64,000 nucleotides of DNA from Amycolatopsis sp. FDAARGOS 1241. GTDB lineage: Bacteria > Actinomycetota > Actinomycetes > Mycobacteriales > Pseudonocardiaceae. The stretch spans positions 6,448,001-6,512,000 of the forward strand of contig NZ_CP069526.1 in the NCBI RefSeq assembly GCF_016889705.1. The letters are read 5' to 3'. This document shows positions 26,572 through 34,314 of this stretch, one piece after another; within the stretch, counting starts at the first letter, position 1, and every line of letters begins with the position of its first letter. Below the pieces are notes generated by a model, which made no database searches, was not told the DNA's origin, and saw only the letters and a list, made by a program, of their open reading frames with translations. Both the position numbers and the translations under genes were made by a program.

Positions 26572-27556
26572 CCGCACGCAGGTACTTCTTGCGGTACCCA
26601 CCGTTCACCATCTCCTCGGTGAACAGCTCCGGCAGCGGCACCCCGGACACGACCACGGGGATCGCGCGGTCGTAGAGCCGGTCGGCGAAAGCCACGAGCC
26701 GCAGCCCCACGTTCTGGTCCGGCGCCGGCGTCACGTGCTTGAGGTGCACGCGCCGCACTCCGTCGAGCAGCTTGCCGTAGCGCGAGGGGTGCAGCCGGGC
26801 CAAGTGCGCCACGAGCGCGCCGAACTCGTCCACAGTGGACCCTTCGTGCGCGGCGGCGGACGCTTCGAGCTCCTCGTCGCTCACCGGCGGCGGCGCGTCG
26901 GGCAGGCCACGGTGGCGGTAGTCGGGCCCGTCGACGCGCACGACGTCGAAGCGGCGCGACAACGCCTGGATCTCGCGCAGGAAGTCCTCGGCGGCGAAGC
27001 GGCCCTCACCGAGCTTGTCGGGCAGCGTGTTGGACGTCGCAGCCACGTGCACACCGGCGTCGGTGAGCTCCTGCAGCAGCCGGCCGACGAGCGTGGTGTC
27101 ACCGGGGTCGTCGAGCTCGAACTCGTCGATCGCGAGCAGCCGGTGCTCCGACAGGCGCCGCACGGCCTCGGCGAACCCGAGCGCGCCGACGAGGTGCGTG
27201 AGCTCCACGAACGTGCCGTACGCCTTGGGCGACGGCGCGTCGTGCCAGGTCGACGCCAGCAGGTGGGTCTTGCCGACACCGAACCCGCCGTCGAGGTAGA
27301 GCCCCGGCTTCGCGGCCGGCGTGGGGCCGCCGCCGCCGAAGAGCGAACGCAGTCGCGACTTCTTGGCCGGGCGCGCGCCGATCCCCCGCGCGAACGCCGA
27401 GCACGCGGCGACCGCGGCGGCCTGGCTCGGTTCGTCGGGGTTGGGCAGGTAGGTCGAGAACCTCGCCTCGCCGAAACGCGGCGGCGGCACCATCGAGGAG
27501 ATCAGCTCGTCGGCCCCGAGCTCGGGAAACCGGTCTGTCAGGGCAGCAGCGGGCAC
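26534..27556 (-). CDS. zapE: AFG1/ZapE-like cell-division ATPase
   Basis: 340 residues, orthologous in context to M. tuberculosis Rv2670c. Walker A DGGFGVGKTHLLAS near 91, Walker B LLAIDEFELDDPGD near 145, sensor-like ATSNTLPDKLGEGRF, and the family block VRVDGPDYRHRG. ZapE binds the division ring in other bacteria. Convergent with the PAP2 gene (38-bp overlap) and divergent from the RibD-like reductase. Confidence 0.92.
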   Translation of the reverse strand: MPAAALTDRFPELGADELISSMVPPPRFGEARFSTYLPNPDEPSQAAAVAACSAFARGIGARPAKKSRLRSLFGGGGPTPAAKPGLYLDGGFGVGKTHLLASTWHDAPSPKAYGTFVELTHLVGALGFAEAVRRLSEHRLLAIDEFELDDPGDTTLVGRLLQELTDAGVHVAATSNTLPDKLGEGRFAAEDFLREIQALSRRFDVVRVDGPDYRHRGLPDAPPPVSDEELEASAAAHEGSTVDEFGALVAHLARLHPSRYGKLLDGVRRVHLKHVTPAPDQNVGLRLVAFADRLYDRAIPVVVSGVPLPELFTEEMVNGGYRKKYLRAVSRLTALARDAV

Positions 27557-27658
27557 GGGTGCAGAGCCTAACCGCGGCCCCGCCGCGGCCCGACGTGGTG
27601 CCCGGCCCGCGTATCCCCCGGTCGGGGCCGGGTCCGGGCGCGTGCTGGGATAGCGGGC

Positions 27659-28405
27659 GTGCGGAGCGTGTGGCCACCATCACCGGCCGGGACCGAGCTG
27701 TCCGACGAGGACCTGGAGCTCGTCTACGGCTACCCCGAGGACCTCCGCGGCCCGTTCGTGCAGGTCAACTTCGTGGCGTCCGCCGACGGCGCGGTGGCCG
27801 TGGAGGAGCTGTCGAAGGGGCTTTCACACCCGGCCGACCGGCGGGTGTTCCTGCTCGGACGCGACCTCGCCGACGTGATCCTCGTCGGCGGCGGCACCGT
27901 GCGCACCGAGAACTACCGCGGTGCCCGGACCAACGCCGTGCGCGCCGCGCGCCGCGCGCGGCTGGGGCTCGCGCCGGCGCCGCCGATCGCCGTCGTCACG
28001 CGCACGGCCACGCTCGACCCGGCCGGCCCGCTGTTCACGGACACGCGCGTGCCGCCACTGGTCGTCACCACGTCGCGGGCCGAGACGGGCGCGCTCGCCG
28101 AGGCCGGCGCCGATGTGCTCGTGGCGGGCGAGGACGACGTGGACCTGCCGCGTGCGCTGGCGATGCTGGCCGAGCGCGGCCTGCGGCGCGTCGACTGCGA
28201 AGGCGGTCCCGGCCTGTTCGCGCAGCTGATCGCCGACGACCTCGTCGACCAGCTGTGCCTGAGCGTCGCCCCGCTGCTGATCGGCGGCGCCGCGAGCCGG
28301 ATCGCGGCGGGCCCGGCCGCCGCAGTGCCGCGCCGGCTGGACCTGGCGTCGGTCCTCGTGGAGGACGGCTTCACGCTGCTACGCTACCGGCGGGGCCGCG
28401 GCTGA
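27659..28405 (+). CDS. RibD C-terminal-type pyrimidine reductase family protein
   Basis: 248 residues from GTG 27659. Lone reductase domain without the deaminase half of RibD. QVNFVASADGAVAVEE, ILVGGGTVRTENYRG (NADPH-binding) and RVDCEGGPGLFAQLI are the family motifs. Same position as Rv2671 next to Rv2670c in M. tuberculosis, a RibD-like enzyme able to reduce dihydrofolate in that species; whether that holds here is not known. Stop overlaps the sigma factor start (TGATG). Confidence 0.87.
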   Translation: MRSVWPPSPAGTELSDEDLELVYGYPEDLRGPFVQVNFVASADGAVAVEELSKGLSHPADRRVFLLGRDLADVILVGGGTVRTENYRGARTNAVRAARRARLGLAPAPPIAVVTRTATLDPAGPLFTDTRVPPLVVTTSRAETGALAEAGADVLVAGEDDVDLPRALAMLAERGLRRVDCEGGPGLFAQLIADDLVDQLCLSVAPLLIGGAASRIAAGPAAAVPRRLDLASVLVEDGFTLLRYRRGRG

Positions 28406-28947
28406 TGGCCGACAGCGAGGCGCTCGTCGCGGCCGCGGCGGCGGGTGACCACGCGGCGTTCGACACGCTCGTACGCCGGCACACGCCGATGATGTTCCGC
28501 GTCGCGCTGCGCATCACCGGCAGCCCGGCCGAAGCGGAGGACGTCGTCCAGGAGGCGTGGCTCGCCGCGTGGCGGTCCCTTTCGGCGTTCCGCCACGAGT
28601 CGGCCGTGTCGACGTGGCTGTACCGAGTGGTCACCAACGGCGCCCTCGCCCTGCTGCGCCGCCACCGCCCCACGGTGTCCCTCGACACCGTGTCGATCGA
28701 CCAGGCGCCCGACCTCGTCGCCGTGGGTACACCCGAGCGCCAGGTCGTGCACGCCGAGCAGGTCGACGAGGTGCTGCGTGCCATCGCGCGGCTCGACGTG
28801 CCGCAGCGCGTGCCGCTCGTGCTGCGCGAACTGGAGGGACTCAGCTACGAAGAAGTGGCGGAAGTACTCGAAGTCAGCATCCCGGCCTTGCGTTCGCGTC
28901 TGCACCGGGCCAGGGTGGCGCTGCTCGGCCAGTTGAGGGAGCGGTGA
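28405..28947 (+). CDS. ECF-type RNA polymerase sigma factor
   Basis: 180 residues from ATG 28405. Region 2 is LVRRHTPMMFRVALRITGSPAEAEDVVQEAWLAAWR with the usual DVVQE contact, and region 4 is PLVLRELEGLSYEEVAEVLEVSIPALRSRLHRAR. Linker is normal. Start and stop both overlap neighbours (TGATG at both ends), so it is part of a three-gene operon with the reductase and the Asp23-like protein. No classical zinc anti-sigma is encoded next to it. Confidence 0.92.
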   Translation: MADSEALVAAAAAGDHAAFDTLVRRHTPMMFRVALRITGSPAEAEDVVQEAWLAAWRSLSAFRHESAVSTWLYRVVTNGALALLRRHRPTVSLDTVSIDQAPDLVAVGTPERQVVHAEQVDEVLRAIARLDVPQRVPLVLRELEGLSYEEVAEVLEVSIPALRSRLHRARVALLGQLRER

Positions 28948-29387
28948 TGACGGAGGAGGCCATCGGCGGCCCGGCGGATCCCGAGCGGGATCCCCGCTGG
29001 GCCCTGGTGCGCGCCGCGGCCCACCGCCGCGTCGCCACGCCGCCCGGTCTCGTCGACCGCGTCCTGCGCTCGCTCGCCGTGGAACGCGAGGGCCCGCCGC
29101 TGTCCCTGCCTGCCGAGGACGGCCCGCTGTCCGTCTCGCAAGCCGCCCTGCTCCGCCTGGCCCGCACGGTCGCCACCGACCAGGCCGAAGACGTCGACGG
29201 CGTGACGGTCTCCGCCGTCGCCCTCGAGGACGGCGAACTCCAGGTCCTCACGACCGTGCGGTTGGGCACCGCCGCCGGCGAAGCCGCGCGAACCCTCCAG
29301 CGCCGCCTCACCGACGAACTCACCCGCCTGCTGCGGGCCCGGCCGCCGGTGGTGAACGTGCACGTCATCGACGTGCAGCCGCGCTGA
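28947..29387 (+). CDS. Asp23/Gls24-like or anti-sigma-like partner of the sigma factor
   Basis: 146 residues starting with an ATG that overlaps the sigma-factor stop. N-terminal segment RVATPPGLVDRVLRSLAVE, then VSQAALLRLARTVATDQAEDVDGVTVSAV and a C-terminal beta-alpha-beta part ending VVNVHVIDVQ, the layout of Asp23/Gls24 stress-envelope proteins. No membrane segment. Because it is translationally coupled to the sigma factor, it may modulate it (inference). The remains of further alkaline-shock genes follow. Confidence 0.65.
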   Translation: MTEEAIGGPADPERDPRWALVRAAAHRRVATPPGLVDRVLRSLAVEREGPPLSLPAEDGPLSVSQAALLRLARTVATDQAEDVDGVTVSAVALEDGELQVLTTVRLGTAAGEAARTLQRRLTDELTRLLRARPPVVNVHVIDVQPR

Positions 29388-29412
29388 ACTCCCCTCAGTC
29401 GAGTGACTCGTC

Positions 29413-29754
29413 GTGAGCTTTTCGCCGGCTCGGACGTCGGAGGAGCGAGCAAGCTTCCGGCGCCGGAGCGAACACCCGCGCCGACCCCCACCGACAGCGA
29501 GGAGCGAACTCCACGGTGCAGCCGGGCCCCCGCGGGCCGAGGTCCCGGGTACCGCCATCACGACACCGCTGAACGACGACGGGGCGGCGGGCCGCACCAC
29601 GATCTCCTCGCTGGTCGTGCAGGAGGTCGCCGCGCTCGCGGCGCGCGAGATCGCGGGCGTGCGCACGCCGGGCGCCGGGGTGCCGTGCGCGTTCGGGGCG
29701 CTCAAGGAGCGCCGAGCTCATCGTGACGGCCGCAGCACTCGGGCGCGGTGCTAG
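29413..29754 (+). pseudogene. Truncated Asp23/Gls24 family envelope stress protein
   Basis: Frame from GTG 29413. From about residue 52 it reads ITTPLNDDGAAGRTTISSLV and VQEVAALAAREIAGVRTPGAG, a clear Asp23 N-terminus. Similarity stops there; the following two thirds of the domain are missing and the tail is unrelated. The first 48 residues look like non-coding sequence read through. Confidence 0.7.
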
Positions 29755-29990
29755 CCGATGCCGAAAACATCGACGGCGTCACGCGCGCCCGGGCGCGAGC
29801 CGTCGGCACGCCCGCCGAGCCGGCGCTGCGCGTGACGCGGTGGCTGAGCGAAGGCACCGACGTCCGCCGCCTCTGGGCGCACCTCGACGCGTTCGTCCTC
29901 ACCCGCGCCCGCGAGGCGCTCGGGCTCGACGCGCTGCCCACCTCCGTCCGGCTCGAACTCGACACGGTGGGCCCGGCACGCGTGCGTTGA
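29748..29990 (+). pseudogene. C-terminal remnant of an AmaP/DUF6286-like alkaline-shock membrane protein
   Basis: 80 codons reading VLADAENIDGVTRARARAV, then EPALRVTRWLSEGTDVRRLW and ALGLDALPTSVRLELD. This resembles the cytosolic tail of AmaP/DUF6286 proteins that follow Asp23 genes in actinobacteria. The membrane part is absent, so a deletion seems to have joined the Asp23 start to the AmaP end. Confidence 0.55.
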
Positions 29991-30016
29991 CCGCGCGTTT
30001 CGCACAGAATGCCCGC

Positions 30017-31096
30017 ATGGCCCTCCCAGTGCAGGCTCCGATCAAGCCCATGCTCGCCAAGCCGGCCAAGGCGATCCCCGACTCCGGCGGGCTGCTGTTC
30101 GAGCCCAAGTGGGACGGGTTCCGCTGCCTGGTATTCCGCGACGGCCCGGAGATCACGCTCCAGTCGCGCGCGGAAAAGCCGCTCAACCGCTACTTCCCCG
30201 AAGTCCTGGAGCAGCTGCTGGTGACGCTGCCGGACCAGGTCGTGCTCGACGGCGAGCTCGTGGTGGGGCGCGGCGGCAAGCTGGATTTCGATGCGCTGAC
30301 CGAGCGCATCCACCCGGCCGACTCCCGTGTGCAACTGCTGGCCAAGGAGACGCCGGCCGAGTTCGTCGCGTTCGACGTGCTCGCGCTCGGCTCGGAGTCC
30401 TTCCTTGACGAACCGACGTCCGCGCGCCGCTCGCGGCTGGAGCTGCTCGCGGGCGACGGCGTGCACCTCACGCCGGCCACCACCGATCCGGAGACGGCGC
30501 GGCATTGGTTCGAGCTGTTCGAAGGTGCCGGTCTCGACGGCGTGATCGGCAAACCGCTCGACGAGCCGTATTCGCCGGGCAAGCGCGTGATGGTGAAGTA
30601 CAAGCACTCCCGCACGGCCGACTGCGTGCTGGCCGGGCTGCGCTGGCACGTCGACGCCGCGCCGGGTGAGGCGGTCGGCTCGTTCCTGCTCGGGCTGTAC
30701 GACGCAGGCGGGCTGCTGCACCACGTCGGCGTCGTCGGGTCGTTCCCGGTGAAGCGGCGCCGCGAACTGGCCGAGGAGCTGGCCCCGCTGATCACCGACG
30801 GCGAGGGCCACCCGTGGCTGGGCGACGCCGTGCGCGAGGGCCAGCGGATCCCGGGCGGGATCACGCGCTGGCGGTCGAAGGAACAGCCGTGGGTGCCGCT
30901 GCGGCTGGAGCGCGTGGTCGAGGTTTCCTACGAGCACACCGAGGGCGGCGACCCGGCGCGCTTCCGGCACACGGCGCAGTTCGTGCGGTGGCGCCCGGAC
31001 CGGGAGCCGGCTTCCTGCGGGTACGCCCAGCTGGACGAGCCCGCGCGCTACGACCTGTCGGCCGTGTTCCGGGGTGAGGTCGTGCGGACCCGCTAA
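30017..31096 (+). CDS. ligC: ATP-dependent DNA ligase, LigC type
   Basis: 359 residues from ATG 30017, the same length as M. tuberculosis LigC. Adenylation lysine is in motif I EPKWDGFR near residue 30; later motifs include DGELVV, FVAFDVLAL, GLDGVIGKPLDEPY and VMVKYKHSRTADCVL. An OB-fold follows, with RFRHTAQFVRWRPDR. Seals nicks with ATP; in mycobacteria LigC has a backup role in end joining and excision repair. A separate LigD-type polymerase lies at 41884. I see no Ku gene in the window. Confidence 0.92.
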   Translation: MALPVQAPIKPMLAKPAKAIPDSGGLLFEPKWDGFRCLVFRDGPEITLQSRAEKPLNRYFPEVLEQLLVTLPDQVVLDGELVVGRGGKLDFDALTERIHPADSRVQLLAKETPAEFVAFDVLALGSESFLDEPTSARRSRLELLAGDGVHLTPATTDPETARHWFELFEGAGLDGVIGKPLDEPYSPGKRVMVKYKHSRTADCVLAGLRWHVDAAPGEAVGSFLLGLYDAGGLLHHVGVVGSFPVKRRRELAEELAPLITDGEGHPWLGDAVREGQRIPGGITRWRSKEQPWVPLRLERVVEVSYEHTEGGDPARFRHTAQFVRWRPDREPASCGYAQLDEPARYDLSAVFRGEVVRTR

Positions 31097-31173
31097 CTGC
31101 CGTCCCACACCCGCCGTGCCAAGCTCGACGGACCGTAGCCTCGAATGCCACCGGAAGACGTGAGGACCCGCCC

Positions 31174-32742
31174 GTGCGCCGCCGTTCCACCAGCCGATCC
31201 TGCCTGCGCGCTCGGCTGGTGGTGGCCCTTCTGGGTGCACTGACGGTCGCGGGCTGCACGACGGGACCGTCCGTGCGCCCGGCGGTGGTGGACAACGACG
31301 GCGGCGTCACCACGCCCGCGGCGCCGAGCGCCGCGCCGGTGCCGCTGCCCCCGCTCACCGAGCCGCAGGGCGCGTCGCTGCGCTGGACCGACTGCGACGG
31401 CGACACCCGAGCACGCCTGGGTTCCCCCGGCGTGCCGACGTCGCTGCACTTCACGTGCGCGCGCATGACCACGCAGCTCGACGCGCCCGACGACACGCAG
31501 CACCTGCTCGCGCGCATCCTCGTGCTGAAGGCGGGCAACGGCCCGATCCCGTTGGTGGTCGTCAACGACGTCGGCGGCGAACCGGGTTCCGTCTTCGCCG
31601 CACGGCTGGCCGCTCAGCTGCCGCCCGCGTTCTTGCAGAAGTTCTCGCTGATCGGCGTGGACCGCCGCGGTACGGGCCTCTCGGGTGGCGTGCAGTGCGT
31701 GCCGCCGGAGGCGCGCGACGCGCTGCTGGGCGCGGACCCGGCCCAGGGCGGCCTCGGCGACGTGCTCGACGCGGCGCGCCGCGCCGGCCAGCAGTGCGCC
31801 ATCGACCTCGACACCGCCCAGACTGCGCTCGACAGCTGGCGGACCGCCGGTGACCTCGACCAGCTCCGCCAGGACCTCGGCCTGCCGCGGTTGAACGCCC
31901 TCGGCCGCGGCGACGGGTCGAAGGTCCTGTCCGAGTACGCGGTGCGCTTCCCGGCCCAGGTGGGCCGCATGGTGCTCGACGGCCTGCCCGACCCGGGTGA
32001 GGACCGCGCCGCCGTCCTCGACGCCGTCGCGGCCGGCGCCGAGTCCACCTTCGACGCGTTCTCCACCGACTGCGCCTCGCGCGGCTGCCCGCTCGGCGAC
32101 GCGAAAACCGCGCTCAAGCAGGTCACCGACCGCCTGCGCGCCGCGCCCGTCACGACCCCGGACGGCGTCACGATGTCCCCCGGCACCGCCAGCTACGCCG
32201 TGTACCTCGGCCTCGCCGACCGCACCCGCTGGCCCGCCCTGGCCGACGCACTGAACGCCGCGAAGACCGGCGACGTCACCGCCCTGGAGTCCTTCGCCGA
32301 CCCCGTGCTGACGGACGCGGAGGGCCGCACGTCCCGCATCGGCGGCACCATCGCGACCCGCTGCAACGACAGCGCCACTCGCCTCCCCGCCGACCAGATC
32401 GACAAGGTCGCCCAGGGCATGCGCACGAAGTACCCCCAGTTCGGCGCGGCGATCGCCCAGGAACTCGCCTGGTGCGGCCCCTGGCCGGTCCGCCGCGAAC
32501 CCCTCCCCGCCGCGGGCGCCCCCGGCGCGCCGCCCATCCTCGTCGCCGCCACCGCCTCCGACCCCGTCACCCCGGAGGTCGGCACGACCCGCGCCGCGGA
32601 CCAGATGCCCAGCGCCGTCACCATCACCTGGCAGGGCTCCGGCCACGGCGCCCTCACCCAATCCCCCTGCGTCACCACCGCCGCCCAATCCTTCCTGATC
32701 GACGGCAAAATCCCCACCAACGGCACCCTCTGCCCCGCGTAG
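31174..32742 (+). CDS. Alpha/beta-hydrolase-fold lipoprotein with a degenerate nucleophile elbow
   Basis: 522 residues. Signal peptide with lipobox LTVAGC (Cys 29) and then a Pro/Ala-rich linker, so anchored outside the cytoplasmic membrane. The fold matches the TAP-like exported hydrolases (Rv2672 relatives): LIGVDRRGTGLSGGVQC near 160 is the oxyanion loop, and QGSGHGAL near 488 supplies the histidine. At the nucleophile elbow the usual G-x-S-x-G is GRGDG (about residue 245), so the serine is glycine. If read correctly it is a non-hydrolytic homologue or uses a different residue. The place in the gene order matches Rv2672. Confidence 0.85.
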   Translation: MRRRSTSRSCLRARLVVALLGALTVAGCTTGPSVRPAVVDNDGGVTTPAAPSAAPVPLPPLTEPQGASLRWTDCDGDTRARLGSPGVPTSLHFTCARMTTQLDAPDDTQHLLARILVLKAGNGPIPLVVVNDVGGEPGSVFAARLAAQLPPAFLQKFSLIGVDRRGTGLSGGVQCVPPEARDALLGADPAQGGLGDVLDAARRAGQQCAIDLDTAQTALDSWRTAGDLDQLRQDLGLPRLNALGRGDGSKVLSEYAVRFPAQVGRMVLDGLPDPGEDRAAVLDAVAAGAESTFDAFSTDCASRGCPLGDAKTALKQVTDRLRAAPVTTPDGVTMSPGTASYAVYLGLADRTRWPALADALNAAKTGDVTALESFADPVLTDAEGRTSRIGGTIATRCNDSATRLPADQIDKVAQGMRTKYPQFGAAIAQELAWCGPWPVRREPLPAAGAPGAPPILVAATASDPVTPEVGTTRAADQMPSAVTITWQGSGHGALTQSPCVTTAAQSFLIDGKIPTNGTLCPA

Positions 32743-33098
32743 TGAAAATCGGCCGCCAGGCGAGGCTCACACACCACCGCCAGGGCACTACGCGCAATCA
32801 CTCACCGGTGCGCCCACCGACCGCCCGATCCCACCCTGCGCCCCGCAAAGGCACAACGGCCCTGCCACGGCCGCCACGAACGAATTCGGCCCGCGCACCC
32901 GCTCAACGGCAAGAAAAGGGCCCGCCAACGCCCCCCACCCCCAAACCAATTACGAAACGAACCGCACCTACGAAGCCAAATCGATCAACCAGCCCGGCCC
33001 GACACCTCGCCGCGCACCCAACGCCGCAACAGCACAAAAAAAGGGTCCCCAAGGCCCCACACACCACCTACGAAACGACCACGGCCCACGAAGCCCGA

Positions 33099-33259
33099 CC
33101 AGCCACCGGCCTGCACCTCGATCCCCGCTCTCCTCACGGTTCTGGGCCCTTTGTCAAGGCACGCTTTCCAGCCTTGACAAAGGGCCCAGAACCGTAGAGA
33201 CACTCAAAAATCGGGGTGCCCCTTTCGGATCTCCGGCGCAACGTCGCGCGCCAGCGCGA
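33099..33259 (-). repeat. Intergenic repeat, copy 2 (interrupted by a palindrome)
   Basis: Inverted relative to copy 1 at 17441-17542. Blocks 33099-33135, 33196-33220 and 33243-33259 match copy 1. The first and second blocks are adjacent in copy 1 but separated here by the 60-bp palindrome. Confidence 0.8.
33136..33195. mobile_element. 60-bp palindromic insertion (25-bp perfect arms, 10-nt loop)
   Basis: Arm 33136-33160 is the exact reverse complement of 33171-33195, around loop ACGCTTTCCA. Copy 1 of the surrounding repeat lacks these 60 bp, so they look like a miniature palindromic element inserted without an obvious target duplication. It would also fold into a very strong RNA hairpin and could end transcription from both sides. 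No coding capacity. Confidence 0.7.
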
Positions 33260-33280
33260 AAAGCCGCCCGCGACCGCGCA

Positions 33281-33367
33281 GCCACACCGACGAGACAGCC
33301 ACACCGACGAGACAGCCACACCGACGAGACAGCCACACCGGACGAAACAGCCTCACCCGACGAGACA
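33281..33367. repeat. Tandem repeat, 17-18 bp unit, five copies
   Basis: Three exact 17-bp copies of GCCACACCGACGAGACA (33281-33331), then two 18-bp variants (33332-33349, 33350-33367), with weaker echoes to about 33410. Not spaced like CRISPR. Confidence 0.85.
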
Positions 33368-33441
33368 GCAACAGCAGCCGGACAGCTCACACCCGACGAG
33401 GCAGCCACTCGACAAACAACCGAAGCACCCCCGTCGGCGCC

Positions 33442-33684
33442 TTACTGCCGGTACCCCTCGACTTCCCCGACAGAACGCACCTGCGCCTCTTCCGGGTTCT
33501 CGTGGAACTCCGTCTTCGCCCGCCGCTGCCGCAGCAGGTCCCAGCACTGGTCGAGCTCCTGCTCCACCCGCGTCAGCCGCGACTGGTCGTCTCCGTTGAG
33601 CCCCACGCCCACCGACCGCGACCGGAGTTCGTGCTCCTCCGCGATCAGGTCGTCGATGCGGCCCAGGATCTCTCCGTCAGCCAT
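33442..33684 (-). CDS. DUF2630 family protein
   Basis: 80 residues, highly charged and mostly helical: MADGEILGRIDDLIAEEHEL, then RLTRVEQELDQCWDLLRQRRA, ending with a short tail. This is the whole DUF2630 family length; its function is not known. A GAGGAGG-like ribosome binding site precedes the ATG at 33684. Divergent from thioredoxin, 87 bp between the starts. Confidence 0.88.
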   Translation of the reverse strand: MADGEILGRIDDLIAEEHELRSRSVGVGLNGDDQSRLTRVEQELDQCWDLLRQRRAKTEFHENPEEAQVRSVGEVEGYRQ

Positions 33685-33771
33685 CGAGTGTCCTCCTCAC
33701 CTCGTACTACCGGCCCATGACGCTACCCGCAGCCGGGGAATTCCCACCCGGCACCGTCCGTTGAGGGAAGC

Positions 33772-34146
33772 ATGAGCACCGTAGAGCTGACCGCCGCCAA
33801 CTTCGACCAGACCGTGACCGACAACGAATTCGTCCTGATCGACTTCTGGGCGAGCTGGTGTGGCCCGTGTCGCCAGTTCGCGCCGGTGTACGAGAAGTCC
33901 TCGGAGAAGCACTCCGACATCGTCTTCACGAAGGTCGACACGGAGGCCGAGCAGCAGCTCGCCGCCGCGTTCGACATCCGCTCGATCCCGACGCTCGCCG
34001 TGATCCGCGACAAGACGCTGATCTACGCGCAGCCGGGCGCGCTGCCGGAGGCCGCGCTCGAGGACCTCATCCGACAGGCCCGCGAGGTCGACATGGACGA
34101 GGTGAAGAAGGCGGCCGCCGAGCAGGCCACCCAGGAGCAGGCCTGA
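33772..34146 (+). CDS. trxA: Thioredoxin
   Basis: 124 residues with the redox motif FWASWCGPCRQFAPVY at about 24-39 and the cis-proline block SIPTLAVIRD near 71. A general cytosolic disulfide reductase. The C-terminal 25 residues are an extra charged Ala/Glu-rich helix beyond the ~105-residue core, which is common in this actinobacterial subgroup. Followed by a strong bidirectional hairpin. Confidence 0.95.
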   Translation: MSTVELTAANFDQTVTDNEFVLIDFWASWCGPCRQFAPVYEKSSEKHSDIVFTKVDTEAEQQLAAAFDIRSIPTLAVIRDKTLIYAQPGALPEAALEDLIRQAREVDMDEVKKAAAEQATQEQA

Positions 34147-34191
34147 CGGTTCCGAGCACCGCCGCGCTGAGCGGCCGGACGACTGACCGGG

Positions 34192-34237
34192 AACGCCGAA
34201 GACCCCTCGCACCACGGTGCAAGGGGTCTTCGGCGTT
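34192..34237. terminator. Bidirectional terminator between trxA and the proline operon
   Basis: 21-bp arms 34192-34212 and 34217-34237, one mismatch, 4-nt loop, with a short T-run after it on the plus strand. Lies between convergent genes. Confidence 0.85.
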
Positions 34238-34256
34238 TCGGGCCCGGTGAGCCACC

Positions 34257-34303
34257 GGAACGCGTGGCTCGGGCACCGATCCGGAGGCTGAGCCACGCGT
34301 TCC
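34257..34303 (-). terminator. Second hairpin downstream of proline dehydrogenase
   Basis: 14-bp arms 34257-34270 and 34290-34303 pair exactly around a 19-nt loop, 12 bp beyond the proline dehydrogenase stop. Confidence 0.6.
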
Positions 34304-34314
34304 CGTCAGGGTCG

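Larger units (their letters stand above)
32743..33441. other. Repeat-rich intergenic region without a gene
   Basis: About 700 bp between the hydrolase and the DUF2630 gene. The first half (32743-33098) is less GC-rich than the flanks, with A-runs, and no frame shows coding composition. The second half holds the copy-2 repeat with its 60-bp palindrome and a tandem-repeat tract. Confidence 0.7.

Noticed and set aside
32472..33197. 241-codon plus-strand frame overlapping the hydrolase end and the palindrome
   Set aside because: Thr/Pro/Arg/Lys-rich low-complexity product that crosses the repeat; shadow of the hydrolase then non-coding.
33281..33410. Tandem repeat considered as CRISPR
   Set aside because: Units are contiguous without unique spacers and no cas gene is near.
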